From contig NZ_CP151637.1 of the NCBI RefSeq assembly GCF_038397755.1, forward strand, positions 3,534,001 through 3,598,000: a DNA stretch of 64,000 nucleotides, given 5' to 3'. This stretch comes from Microbacterium sp. LWH7-1.2 (GTDB lineage Bacteria > Actinomycetota > Actinomycetes > Actinomycetales > Microbacteriaceae). Positions 45,891 to 54,780 of this stretch are shown piece by piece. The notes under the pieces are model-generated. The model was not told the origin of the DNA, searched no databases, and was given only the letters and a program-made list of their open reading frames with translations. The position numbers and the translations under genes were made by a program. Within the stretch, counting starts at the first letter, position 1. Each line of letters opens with the position of its first letter.

Positions 45891-47156
45891 GTGATCGATC
45901 CCCTGCTTCTTCGCGACAATCCCGAGCTGGTCAAGCGGTCGCAGGAGGCGCGGGGCGAATCACCCGGCACCGTCGACGCCGCCGTCGAGGCCGACCGCGC
46001 GCGACGCGCCGCCATCACGGCCTTCGAAGAGCTCCGCGCGGCGCAGAACGCGCACGGCAAGAAGGTCGCTCAGGCGCCGAAAGAGGAGAAGGCGGCCCTC
46101 GTCGCCGAGGCCAAGGAGCTCAGCGAGAGGGTGAAGCAGGCCCAGCACGCGGTCGCCGCGGCGGAGGAGGCGTCCGCCGAGGTCTTCGGTGCGCTCGAGA
46201 ACATCGTGATCGACGGTGTGCCCGCGGGCGGCGAAGACGACTTCGTCACGCTGCGCACGCACGGCGAGGTCCCGGCGTTCGGCTTCGAGCCGCGCGACCA
46301 CCTCGAGCTCGGCGAGAAGCTCGGCGCGATCGACATGGAGCGCGGCACCAAGGTGTCGGGCAGCCGCTTCTACTTCCTCACGGGGATCGGCGCGCGGCTC
46401 GAGATCGCCCTCATGAACCTTGCGCTCGACCGGGCGCTGCAGGCCGGCTTCACGCCCATCATCCCGCCGACGCTGGTGCGGCCCGAGGTGATGCAGGGCA
46501 CCGGGTTCCTCGGCAAGCACTCGGCCGAGGTCTACCACCTCGAAGACGACGACCTCTACCTCGTCGGCACGAGCGAGGTGCCGCTGGCCGGCTACCACAT
46601 GAACGAGATCCTCGACCTCTCGCGCGGGGCCAAGCGCTACGCGGGCTGGTCGACCTGCTACCGCAGCGAGGCCGGCTCGTACGGCAAGGACACCCGCGGC
46701 ATCATCCGCGTGCACCAGTTCAACAAGCTCGAGATGTTCGTCTACACGACCCCTGAGGAGGCCGAGGCGGAGCACCTGCGCCTGGTCGCGATGCAGGAGG
46801 GGATGCTGCAGGACCTCGGCCTGTCGTATCGAGTGATCGACGTCGCCGCCGGCGACCTCGGCTCGAGCGCTGCCCGCAAGTACGACATCGAGGCCTGGGT
46901 CCCCACGCAGCACGCCTATCGCGAGCTCACCTCGACCTCGAACTGCACGACCTACCAGGCGCGCCGGCTCGACATCCGCTACCGGCCGGAGGGCGGCAAG
47001 ACGCAGCCCGTCGCAACCCTCAACGGCACGCTCGCGACCACCCGTTGGATCGTCGCGCTGCTCGAGACGCACCAGCGGGCGGACGGCTCCGTGACGGTCC
47101 CCGAGGTGCTGCGACCATTCCTCGGCGGGCTCGAGGTGATGGAGCCGATCGCGTGA
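45891..47156 (+). CDS. serS: Seryl-tRNA synthetase
   Basis: Charges tRNA-Ser. 421 residues from the GTG at 45891. The N-terminal long antiparallel coiled coil covers about residues 20-105. Class II motifs follow: motif 1 region, [10 protein letters not shown], motif 2 [20 protein letters not shown], and motif 3 [18 protein letters not shown]. Its stop overlaps the next gene's GTG (GTGA), so serS and the HAD phosphatase form an operon. Two tRNA-Ser genes lie 1 and 5.3 kb downstream. Confidence 0.97.
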   Translation: MIDPLLLRDNPELVKRSQEARGESPGTVDAAVEADRARRAAITAFEELRAAQNAHGKKVAQAPKEEKAALVAEAKELSERVKQAQHAVAAAEEASAEVFGALENIVIDGVPAGGEDDFVTLRTHGEVPAFGFEPRDHLELGEKLGAIDMERGTKVSGSRFYFLTGIGARLEIALMNLALDRALQAGFTPIIPPTLVRPEVMQGTGFLGKHSAEVYHLEDDDLYLVGTSEVPLAGYHMNEILDLSRGAKRYAGWSTCYRSEAGSYGKDTRGIIRVHQFNKLEMFVYTTPEEAEAEHLRLVAMQEGMLQDLGLSYRVIDVAAGDLGSSAARKYDIEAWVPTQHAYRELTSTSNCTTYQARRLDIRYRPEGGKTQPVATLNGTLATTRWIVALLETHQRADGSVTVPEVLRPFLGGLEVMEPIA

Positions 47157-48061
47157 GCGAAGCGCACCTGCCGAAGACCGGGTCGATCAAGGTCGTCGCG
47201 CCGAAGAAGGCCGCGAAGATCGTCGAGCAGGTGGCGCGCGACACCGAGAACCCCGCGGTCGCGACCGAGCAGCTGCTGATCGCCCTCGACATCGACGGCA
47301 CCGTCCTCCTCGAGGACGAATCGCTCAGCCCCGGTGTCGTCGACGCCGTCGAGCACGCCCACCGGTCCGGTCACGAGGTGATGGTCGCGACCGGACGCAG
47401 CTGGGAGGGCACACGCGGCATCCTGCGCGTCCTCGGCATCGCTCCCGAGTTCGTCGTGTGCTCGAACGGCGCCGTGGTGCTCAAGCGCGTCGAGGCCGAC
47501 GAACTGCGCTACGACCGCTGGCACGTCGAGACCTTCGACTCGCGCGCGGTGCTCGAGCAGCTGCGCGTGCACCTGCCCGACGCGCGCTACCTCGTCGAGC
47601 TCGCCGACGGGCAGCGTCTGTACACCGAGTACCTCGAGGACTGGAACCTCACGCACGCGCGCCGAGTGCCGTTCGAAGAGCTCGGTGCCCAGCCGGTGTG
47701 CCGCGTGGTCGTCGTCGCGCCCGACAAGCGCGAGCAGGACTTCGTCGAGCTCGTGAAGCGCATCGGCCTCAACCACGTCTCGTACGCGGTCGGCTGGACG
47801 GCGTGGCTCGACATCGCCCCGAAGGGCGTCGACAAGAGCACCGGTCTGGAGCTCGTGCGCACCGAGCTCGGCATCGACCCCGCTCACGTGCTGGTGATGG
47901 GCGATGGCCGCAACGACGTCGGCATGTTCCGCTGGGCGCTCGACAACGGCGGCCGTGCCGTCGCGATGGCGCAGGGGCCGCCGGAGGTGCGCGACGCCGC
48001 CGGAGAGATCACCGACTCGGTGCACGAGGGCGGCGTGGCCGCGGTGCTCCGCCGCCTCTGA
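47153..48061 (+). CDS. HAD-superfamily hydrolase (Cof/YidA-like)
   Basis: 302 residues from a GTG at 47153 overlapping the serS stop. HAD motif I is ALDIDGTVL (nucleophile Asp, acid Asp), motif [11 protein letters not shown], and motif [12 protein letters not shown]. The cap between motifs II and III is of the Cof type. The basic N-terminal 40 residues ([10 protein letters not shown]) are extra. It probably dephosphorylates a small sugar phosphate or nucleotide; the substrate cannot be predicted. Close linkage to serS is common in actinobacteria. Confidence 0.88.
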   Translation: MSEAHLPKTGSIKVVAPKKAAKIVEQVARDTENPAVATEQLLIALDIDGTVLLEDESLSPGVVDAVEHAHRSGHEVMVATGRSWEGTRGILRVLGIAPEFVVCSNGAVVLKRVEADELRYDRWHVETFDSRAVLEQLRVHLPDARYLVELADGQRLYTEYLEDWNLTHARRVPFEELGAQPVCRVVVVAPDKREQDFVELVKRIGLNHVSYAVGWTAWLDIAPKGVDKSTGLELVRTELGIDPAHVLVMGDGRNDVGMFRWALDNGGRAVAMAQGPPEVRDAAGEITDSVHEGGVAAVLRRL

Positions 48062-48160
48062 CGCCTTCCGCTGGTCGCCGGTCCGGCTCGGAGGGAAAGC
48101 GCGCGTCCCTCAGATGATTGCCAGGCGCCGTTGGAAGAATGAGGCGACAGTGCTGTCGGC

Positions 48161-48166
48161 TAGACT
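48161..48166 (+). promoter_or_regulatory. -10 box upstream of tRNA-Ser(UGA)
   Basis: TAGACT lies 45 nt before the mature tRNA 5' end, and no convincing -35 is seen. The 150-bp gap after the HAD gene otherwise holds only a weak hairpin around GGATGCC and GGCATCG. Confidence 0.4.
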
Positions 48167-48211
48167 CGACGCCTGTTCGACGGATGCCTCCTCTCGGGGC
48201 GGCATCGGTCG

Positions 48212-48296
48212 GGAGGGTTGTCCGAGCGGCCGATGGACCTGGTCTTGAAAACCAGTGGGCAGCAATGTCCCGTGGGTTCGAATCCCACACCCTCCG
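48212..48296 (+). tRNA. tRNA-Ser (anticodon UGA)
   Basis: The acceptor stem GGAGGGT (48212-48218) pairs with ACCCTCC (48289-48295), followed by discriminator G. The anticodon stem-loop is CTGGT-CTTGAAA-ACCAG with TGA at 48246-48248. A long variable arm (TGGGCAGCAATGTCCCG) and the T-arm GTGGGTTCGAATCCCAC complete a class II tRNA-Ser that reads UCN codons. CCA is not encoded. Confidence 0.97.
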
Positions 48297-48344
48297 CAGT
48301 GATGATGTGCCGGGGGGCGAGAAGCAGTCCCCGAAAGGAACCGA

Positions 48345-49631
48345 GTGAGTCCGACGCACAAGCCCACGAGGCGCGGCCGCCGCACGGTGGCCCGTCACGG
48401 TGAGCTGTCGTCTCCGACCCCGCTCGGTTTCATCTTGAAGCTCGTCGGCATCGTCGCCGCCGTCGTGCTGGTGTCGGGTGCCGGCGTCGCCGCGTACGCC
48501 GCCGCCGACATCACGACGAGCTTCACCGAGGACGCCGTCGAACTCGAGGGCCAGGGTGCCGTCCCGCCGGACATCGGCGCGATCGAGGGCGGCGTCGACG
48601 TGCTCCTGGTCGGCACCGACGAGTGCGAAGAGGAGTTCGCCTACATCTTCGGCGAACGCTGCACCGGCGCCGACGCCGGCGGGCAGCTCAACGATGTCAA
48701 CATGCTCGTGCACATCTCCGACGATCCACGTCGGGTGACGGTGGTGTCGTTCCCGCGCGACCTCATGGTGCCGATCCCGTCGTGCACCCGCGAGGACGGC
48801 TCGACCACGTCCGCGACGAGCAAGACGCAGATCAACGAAGCGTGGGGCTACGGCGGGCTCTCCTGCGTCGCGAAGACGATCAAGGAGCTGAGCGGCCAGA
48901 ACATCCCGTTCGCCGCCAAGGTGAGCTTCGGCAACGTCATCAACATCACGGATGCGATCGGCGGCGTGGACGTCTGCATCGGCAACGGCGGCATCAAGGA
49001 CAAGTACACGGCCATCAACTGGCCGGCGGGGCCTCGCACGATCCAGGGCGTCGAGGCGCTGCAGTTCCTGCGCACCCGCCACGGCCTGCAGAACGGCAGC
49101 GACCTGGCGCGCATCAGCAACCAGCAGCAGTACATGTCGAGCCTCGCACGCAAGCTCGTGAGCGACGAAGTGCTGTCGAACCCCGCGACGCTGTACAAGC
49201 TCGCGGCGACCGCCGTCGACAACATCACGCCGAGCAAGTCGCTGACCAACCCGATGACGCTCGTGCAGATCGCGCTCGCGGTCAAGAACGTGCCCTTCGA
49301 AGACATCGTGTTCGTGCAGTACCCCGTGCTGACCGACCCTGCCGACGCCAACCGTGTGGTGCCCGACGACGAGTCGGCGAAAGAGCTGTGGGCGGCGCTC
49401 GCGGCGAACGAGCCGATCGAGATCACGCACGACCAAGACCTCACCGGAGGAGTGATCGTGGCCGACCCGCAGCCGACTGAGGCGCCCGCCGACCCCGAAC
49501 CCACGGCGACCGCCGATCCGTCGGCGACGCCCGCGCCCACCGAGACCGCGGTGGCGCTGCCCGACAACATCCCCGGCCAGAACGCCGCCCAGCAAACCTG
49601 CTCCGCCGGCAACGTCAGGTCCAACGGCTGA
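48345..49631 (+). CDS. LytR-CpsA-Psr (LCP) family protein, copy 1
   Basis: Probable transferase attaching glycopolymers to peptidoglycan, anchored in the membrane and acting outside. 428 residues from the GTG at 48345 with AAAGGA upstream. A basic cytosolic N-terminus precedes one helix at about residues 25-50 (FILKLVGIVAAVVLVSGAGVAAYA). The LCP domain has NDVNMLVHIS, VVSFPRDLMVPIP (catalytic Arg/Asp region) and QFLRTRHGLQNGSDLARI. The C-terminal ~70 residues are Pro/Thr/Ala-rich. It overlaps the next paralogue by 1 bp. Confidence 0.93.
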   Translation: MSPTHKPTRRGRRTVARHGELSSPTPLGFILKLVGIVAAVVLVSGAGVAAYAAADITTSFTEDAVELEGQGAVPPDIGAIEGGVDVLLVGTDECEEEFAYIFGERCTGADAGGQLNDVNMLVHISDDPRRVTVVSFPRDLMVPIPSCTREDGSTTSATSKTQINEAWGYGGLSCVAKTIKELSGQNIPFAAKVSFGNVINITDAIGGVDVCIGNGGIKDKYTAINWPAGPRTIQGVEALQFLRTRHGLQNGSDLARISNQQQYMSSLARKLVSDEVLSNPATLYKLAATAVDNITPSKSLTNPMTLVQIALAVKNVPFEDIVFVQYPVLTDPADANRVVPDDESAKELWAALAANEPIEITHDQDLTGGVIVADPQPTEAPADPEPTATADPSATPAPTETAVALPDNIPGQNAAQQTCSAGNVRSNG

Positions 49632-50947
49632 TGGCATCGATGAAGCGGCCCTCGAGAGAGGGCCAGACGCCCCTTGCGCGTCACGGAGTGCTGAAGTCGC
49701 GGCATCCGTTCATGACTCTCGTCGCGATGCTCGGGGTCGTGCTCGGCGTGTTCGGCGTGAGCGCGGCCGGAATCGCCGCGTACAACCTGTTCGACGCGAC
49801 GCAGACGATCACCGCGAACGCCGTCGTGCTCGACGAGGAGAAGCCGCTGCCGCCGTCGCTCGGCGCGATCGAGGGCGGCGTGAACATCCTCATGGTCGGC
49901 ACCGACTCGTGCGAGGGTGCGAACGCCGCGCTCTCGATGGCATGCCAGGCCAAGGCGACCGAGGGTGAGCGCAACGACGTCACGATGCTCGTGCACATCT
50001 CGGACGAGCCTCGGCGCGTGACCGTCGTGTCGTTCCCGCGCGACATGCTCGTGCCGATCCCGTCGTGCCCGAAGGAGGACGGCAGCGGCAGCTACTCGGC
50101 GATGTCGTCGCAGATGCTCAACGCGTCCTACCAGTACGGCGGGCTCGCGTGCACCGTGCTCACGATCGAGTCGCTGATCGACGACCAGATCGACTTCGCC
50201 GCGGCCATCCGCTGGACCGGCGTCATCAACATGTCCGACGCCATCGGCGGCGTTGACGTGTGTGTCGCCGGCGACATCAGCGACTCGCATACGGGACTCA
50301 AGCTGACCGCCGGGACCCACACCCTGCAGGGTGTGCAGGCACTGCAGTTCCTGCGCATCCGTCACGGCATCGGCGACGGCTCCGACCTCGGCCGCATCTC
50401 GAACCAGCAGCAGTTCATGTCGTCGATGGTGCGCAAGCTCCAGTCCGATTCGGTGCTCGCCAACCCCGCGACGCTGCTGAACCTCGCGTCCACGGCCATC
50501 AACCAGGCGAAGGAGGGTCAGCTCGTGCTGAGCTCCGGCCTCACGAACGCGACCCTCATGGTGCAGATCGCGATGGCCGTGAAGGACGTGCCGTACGAGG
50601 ACATCGTCTTCGTGCAGTACCCGACGCGCTACGCCTCGGGCGACGGCGCCAGCCGCGTGGTGCCGGTGAAGGACGCCGCGACGGTGCTCTTCGACGCCCT
50701 CAAGGCCAACCAGCCCCTGACGCTGACGGGCGACGCGAGCCAGGGCTACGGCGTCGAGGTCACCGGCGAGGCCGTCAAGCCCGAGGTGGCTCCGACGCCC
50801 GCCCCGACCGAGGCGGCCGGCGAGACGCCGGTGGCCGAGGCTCCGGTCACCGAGACCCCGGCGGCGGAGACGCGTGTCGAGCTGCCGTCGGCGATCGCGG
50901 GGCAGACCGCGGCGCAGACGACCTGCACGAAACCCGAAGGCCGGTAG
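49631..50947 (+). CDS. LytR-CpsA-Psr (LCP) family protein, copy 2
   Basis: 438 residues, ATG at 49631 sharing its A with the previous stop (TGATG). Same architecture as copy 1: basic N-terminus, a single membrane helix (FMTLVAMLGVVLGVFGVSAAGIAAY), an LCP domain with NDVTMLVHIS, VVSFPRDMLVPIPS and QFLRIRHGIGDGSDLGRI, and a Pro/Glu/Thr-rich tail. The two proteins align through most of their length, so they are a tandem duplication. Different glycopolymer acceptors or redundancy are possible. Confidence 0.93.
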   Translation: MASMKRPSREGQTPLARHGVLKSRHPFMTLVAMLGVVLGVFGVSAAGIAAYNLFDATQTITANAVVLDEEKPLPPSLGAIEGGVNILMVGTDSCEGANAALSMACQAKATEGERNDVTMLVHISDEPRRVTVVSFPRDMLVPIPSCPKEDGSGSYSAMSSQMLNASYQYGGLACTVLTIESLIDDQIDFAAAIRWTGVINMSDAIGGVDVCVAGDISDSHTGLKLTAGTHTLQGVQALQFLRIRHGIGDGSDLGRISNQQQFMSSMVRKLQSDSVLANPATLLNLASTAINQAKEGQLVLSSGLTNATLMVQIAMAVKDVPYEDIVFVQYPTRYASGDGASRVVPVKDAATVLFDALKANQPLTLTGDASQGYGVEVTGEAVKPEVAPTPAPTEAAGETPVAEAPVTETPAAETRVELPSAIAGQTAAQTTCTKPEGR

Positions 50948-51105
50948 GCCGCGAGCCGCTGACGGCGCCTGGTGCGGCTTCAGGCGTGGTGCAGGGCGGC
51001 GCACATCGGTGCGTTGTTCGCTTCTCGTGCCGTTCCTGTCGCTGCGGGAGCGGTGTGGGTTAGATTTCTCACGCGCCCTGGGCGCCCGACGCGGGGGAGG
51101 AACCG

Positions 51106-52395
51106 ATGATCGGACCGGAGATCGACGCGCTCCCGGTCGTCGTCCTCCTGCTGGACGCCGATGACCGCGTCATCGAGTCGAACGACTGGTTCCGCCGATG
51201 GATCGGCGTGGAGCCGGTCGGGCGCGCGCTGGACGAGCTGCTCGTGGTCGTTCCCGACTTCCTCGACGAGACCGACACGGTCCTCATGGCGAGCGCGGCA
51301 GACCCCGAGCGCGTCCTGATGCTCGTCCGCGAGCGGCGGAGCGACGGGACGGCTCTGACCGGTATCGACGCGTCCGACCGCTACGCGGCCGGCAAACGCC
51401 TTCGGCGCCTCCATGCGCTCGCGGATCGCACACAGACACGTCTGCAGCTCATCATGGATGCGTCGATCGCGTTCGCGACCGCCACGACCGAGGAGCGGCT
51501 GAGCCAGATTCTCGCCATCACCGCCGCGCAGGCGTACCAGGCCGAGGAATCGGCTGTCGCCCTCTGCGGTGAGGACGGCGTGCTCCGCCGCACCGCGGGA
51601 ACCAATCCCTTCCACGACCTCATTCCCGAGTCGCTCATCTCGACTGTGCCGATGCGGCTGCGTCAGGTCGTCAAAGTCAGCGGTCTCACCGAGGCCGAGC
51701 AGCTTTCACCCGTCATCGCATCGGCCATGCGGCAGGCCGGAGTCGACGCGTTCCTCGCCGCACCGCTTCAGCTGGACGAGGCGGCCACGGGCGTCTTCAT
51801 CTGCTTCTTCCGGCACCCGCGCGTCTTCGACGATGAGGCGACACCGCTCGCCGAGGCGCTGGCCGGTCAGGCGGCACAGAAACTCGCGGCCGTCCGGCTG
51901 CAACGTCGCCTCGAGCACGCGGCGATGCACGACGAGACGACGGATCTGCCGAACCGGCGCAGCCTCGAGGATCTCGCCGCCTTGACGGATCTGTCGCACG
52001 CCACGGTGATCTTCATCGACCTGGACGGCTTCAAGGCCGTCAACGACCACCTCGGGCATGACTTCGGCGACGAGGTGCTCCGCGAAGTCGCACGGCGGCT
52101 CCAGGCGAACGTCCGCGAGGGAGACGTGGTCGCGCGCTACGGCGGTGACGAGTTCGTCGTCGTCCTCATCGCGGATCCCGACTCGGCTGTCGAGATCGCG
52201 GAGCGTCTGCGCCGAGCGGTGGAGGAGGACTACGCATTCCTGACGGAATCGCTCTCGATCCGTGCGAGCATCGGCGTCGCGCACGCTCGCGGCCCTTCCG
52301 ACGCTGGCAACGTCGATCAGCTCATACGCCTCGCCGATCAGGCGATGTACATGGCGAAGGCCCGCGGCGGGAATCAGGTGGCGTCCGCCGGGTGA
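51106..52395 (+). CDS. PAS-GAF-GGDEF protein, probable diguanylate cyclase
   Basis: Makes cyclic di-GMP, cytosolic. 429 residues. A PAS-like N-terminus (VVVLLLDADDRVIESNDWFRRW, about 10-100) is followed by a GAF-like domain (about 115-265) and the GGDEF domain (about 275-425). The active site YGGDEFVV is intact (GGDEF 346-350). The inhibitory site RxxD is present at 337-340 in REGDVVARYGGDEF. No EAL domain is present. A -10-like TAGATT lies about 40 nt upstream. The signal sensed by PAS/GAF is unknown. Confidence 0.93.
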   Translation: MIGPEIDALPVVVLLLDADDRVIESNDWFRRWIGVEPVGRALDELLVVVPDFLDETDTVLMASAADPERVLMLVRERRSDGTALTGIDASDRYAAGKRLRRLHALADRTQTRLQLIMDASIAFATATTEERLSQILAITAAQAYQAEESAVALCGEDGVLRRTAGTNPFHDLIPESLISTVPMRLRQVVKVSGLTEAEQLSPVIASAMRQAGVDAFLAAPLQLDEAATGVFICFFRHPRVFDDEATPLAEALAGQAAQKLAAVRLQRRLEHAAMHDETTDLPNRRSLEDLAALTDLSHATVIFIDLDGFKAVNDHLGHDFGDEVLREVARRLQANVREGDVVARYGGDEFVVVLIADPDSAVEIAERLRRAVEEDYAFLTESLSIRASIGVAHARGPSDAGNVDQLIRLADQAMYMAKARGGNQVASAG

Positions 52396-52484
52396 ACCTC
52401 GGCTCGCGGATCGGCCGTGCAAGAAGCGGTCCCGGTCTCGGTTATGATTGCTGGGTGCATCCGCGCCTCCACGGCCGGATGCCT

Positions 52485-52573
52485 GGAGACGTCGCATAGT
52501 CAGGCCTAGTGCACCACCCTGCTAAGGTGGAGTCCTCGCAAGGGGACCGAGGGTTCAAATCCCTCCGTCTCCG
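52485..52573 (+). tRNA. tRNA-Ser (anticodon GCU)
   Basis: Acceptor GGAGACG (52485-52491) pairs with CGTCTCC (52566-52572), followed by discriminator G. The anticodon stem-loop is ACCACC-CTGCTAA-GGTGG with GCT, so it reads AGC/AGU. The long variable arm GTCCTCGCAAGGGGAC and the T-arm GAGGGTTCAAATCCCTC are class II features. TATGAT at 52442-52447 is a likely -10 box. The 3' end is a typical integrase attachment site, and a decayed integrase follows. Confidence 0.97.
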
Positions 52574-52577
52574 CTGA

Positions 52578-52602
52578 AAAACCCCCGATCAACGGGGGTT
52601 TT
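52578..52602 (+). terminator. Rho-independent terminator after tRNA-Ser(GCU)
   Basis: AAAACCCCCG (52578-52587) and CGGGGGTTTT (52593-52602) flank ATCAA and are followed by CTTG. It is one of the few hairpins here with a real T-tract. Confidence 0.9.
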
Positions 52603-52629
52603 CTTGTTCGTCGGTGGCGTGTGTCTCGT

Positions 52630-53663
52630 TCACAGTTTGGGCCCGGAGCGGCTCCAGGTGTCCCCCAGGCGTCCCCCGTCGCTGTCGGTGCCGTTCTCAG
52701 CGTCCTCGGCGGCCGCCAAGCGGGTCAGGTGTTCGCGACGCTGGCCTTCGCCGAGGATGTGGGCGTAGACCCTCAGCACTGTCCGGGGATCGTCTCCCAG
52801 ATACTCGGCGACTTCGTTGATCGGCGTCCCGAGTCGCAGCCAGCTCGAGGCCGCGTGGTGACGAAGCGCGTGCGGGCGAAAGCCTAGGGGGGCTTGCGGA
52901 TGAGGCCTACGGCGAACTGCCCACCGAGTCGATTGGTAAAGAGGTAGTCGTCGGGTGCCTCGCCAATAGCGTGCTTTCGATAGATCTCGACGGCGCGTGG
53001 CGAGAGCGGGACGACTCGAGTGCCGCGCCACGACTTGGGGTCTTTCTCGTCATACCCGTTGGAGTGCGACCGCCCCACCGCGAACTGCGGTAGCGGGACC
53101 TCGACGAACCATCCCACGCGGGCCGCGCGGATCTCGCCCCACCGCAGCGCAGTCAATGACTTGAACTCGTACAGATCGGCGACGTCTTCGCGCTTCTCGC
53201 GTACGGCGGAGAGTTTCGCCGCCAGCTGTTCTCGAGTTGGTGTATCCGCCGGGCCAACCGAGCGCTGAGTCGCTGCGAGCTCGGGGATCTTCTGCATGGT
53301 GCGCACAGGATGCGGCTGGTGCAGGAGTCCCTCTTGGTCGGCGTAGGTGAACAGCGCGCTCAACGTCGTCTTGGCTCGAGCTACGGTCGCGGGCTTCTTT
53401 CCCCGTCGGAGTTCGGCGACGAGGTGCGCGCGGATGTCGCCCGCGTGAATGGACGCGAGCGGGCGGGCGAGCAACGTCCTCGGAAGTGCAGCGAGATTGT
53501 TGTTGTCGGTGTCGATCGCATGCGGGTTGCCGTCCTCGCGCGCCGCCTTGAACAGCTCGACGAGATTTCTCAGCGTGAACGAGCGCTTTGGAGCCAGCGG
53601 CGTGGCGCCGCGATCTGCACGATGGCTTGCGTTCCCACCTTCGGCACGGTGGGGTAATTCACC
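52630..53663 (-). pseudogene. Tyrosine recombinase/integrase, frameshifted and lacking a start
   Basis: Reading from the right, an open frame runs from about 53663. It holds a core-binding domain (NLVELFKAAREDGN, ASIHAGDIRAHL) and the first catalytic block with Arg in ALRWGEIRAAR. It stops at 52884 just after GGQFAVGLIRKPP. The next frame continues without a gap as PLGFRPHALRHHAASSW, EVAEYLGDDP and YAHILGEGQR, which supply the H-x-x-R pair and the catalytic Tyr. The switch falls at a run of six C (minus strand) near 52887-52892, so a one-base indel splits the gene. No plausible start codon is seen at the N-terminus. It faces tRNA-Ser(GCU), 57 bp away. Confidence 0.8.
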
Positions 53664-53734
53664 TCAACGTCATCACGCAGGGCGACAGGGCTGACTTCCT
53701 TGATGACGTAGCGGCCGTGCTCCCGAGGCCATGT

Positions 53735-54060
53735 TGACCGTGAACGCCAAGTCCAGGCTGGTTGCCGTGACTGGGACGATTGCGGTGGCGAAGCTGCTGC
53801 CGGTGTAACTGGCGCTCTGTCCCGAGATGCTCCATCCGCTCTGTTGGCCGGCGATCGATCAGGCGCTCGGCCACTGTTGTGTTCCGCGGATCGTTGCGCC
53901 GACGTCGGTGGCGAGTTTGACTGTCAGGGTCCCGTCGCTGAGCGGCACGAGCTGACGAGGGAGGCTGAGGTGCCCGCCCCAGGCGTTTCCGTCGTGGTCT
54001 TGGGGGATCCACCCGTTGAAGAGATGCCGGTCAGGGAAGAGGGCCCCAGCTGCCTTCGGC
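53735..54060 (-). pseudogene. GH32-like (fructan hydrolase) C-terminal remnant
   Basis: The minus strand encodes FNGWIPQDHDGNAWGGHL then SLPRQLVPLSDGTLTVKL, ending at 53859. This strongly recalls the WGG...LPRE...DG segment of GH32 levanases and fructosidases. In another frame, GQSASYTGSSFATAIVPVTA and SLDLAFTVNMASG (about 53740-53850) look like the following beta-sandwich domain. At least one frameshift separates the parts and the N-terminal catalytic barrel is absent. This is gene debris. It abuts the TetR gene end, and the remaining stretch to the integrase has no recognisable gene. Confidence 0.5.
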
Positions 54061-54612
54061 GCTCGGAGAGCTCCCGTACAGGGAACGGAAGACGCACTCC
54101 TGGTGAAGCATCCGTGCGACATCCCGATTCACGGTCGGGTCAGAATGCGGTAGGAGATCGGCGACGATATCCACGAACTCCAGCGACTCTCTCGCGCCGC
54201 GCTCCAGGAGCGCCAGGTCGGAGGTGGTGCTCACGATCGGGTGAAGGAAGTCGACGTTGTTCTCCCAGGTGTCGCCCATTGCGCGCACCACGCGGTCCAC
54301 ACGTTCGCGCGTGCCGGCCGGAAGAGCCGCCGCCTCGTCAAGACCGGCACGGTACGTCTCGGCGACCTTCGCCATGCCGCGGTCATAGATCGCCCAGAAC
54401 AGCCCGGCGAGCCCGTCCACTCGGCGATAGATCGCCGTCGGCGCGACGCCGGCCCGCTCGCACACCTCTGAGACGGTGAGCGCCTCGCGGCCTTCGTGCT
54501 CGAGGATCCAGGTCCCGGCGTCGAGGATCCGCTCCCAGGCCTTCTGGCTGCGGATCTGCATCGGCGGCCGCACGCGACCGCTCTGTGCAACGGACTCGGA
54601 TATAGCGACCAT
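54031..54612 (-). CDS. TetR/AcrR-family transcriptional regulator
   Basis: 193 residues from the ATG at 54612; a GTG at 54624 is an alternative. The helix-turn-helix is ILEHEGREALTVSEVCERAG and VAPTAIYRRVDGLAGLFWAIYDRG. The C-terminal ligand domain is shorter than usual and ends in SSPSAEGSWGPLP, where the reading runs into the GH32 debris. The native C-terminus may thus have been lost at a recombination junction. It is divergent from the VOC gene across 168 bp and is the natural local regulator of the catabolic cluster. Confidence 0.87.
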   Translation of the reverse strand: MVAISESVAQSGRVRPPMQIRSQKAWERILDAGTWILEHEGREALTVSEVCERAGVAPTAIYRRVDGLAGLFWAIYDRGMAKVAETYRAGLDEAAALPAGTRERVDRVVRAMGDTWENNVDFLHPIVSTTSDLALLERGARESLEFVDIVADLLPHSDPTVNRDVARMLHQECVFRSLYGSSPSAEGSWGPLP

Positions 54613-54780
54613 CTTTGCAGGCACCGGTCACAGCTGGGCGATAGCGCCGGGTGCGGGCATCGGGCGGAGCCATGGCGGGCATCGCGGATTCGGGCTGTCT
54701 GACTGGTCTACGCCGTCCTTACGCTGAACGCTGTCGCGCGGCGGATGTCCGCGCCGACAGAAGCGTGAGGGAGAATTCCA

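Noticed and set aside
52884..53474. Programmed frameshifting to make a full integrase
   Set aside because: A C6 run can slip, but the missing start codon and surrounding gene debris make decay more likely than regulated recoding. It was kept as a pseudogene.
53859..54122. 87-codon minus-strand frame as an intact small gene
   Set aside because: Its first third is antiframe to the TetR gene and only the later part resembles GH32, so it is better explained as a remnant.
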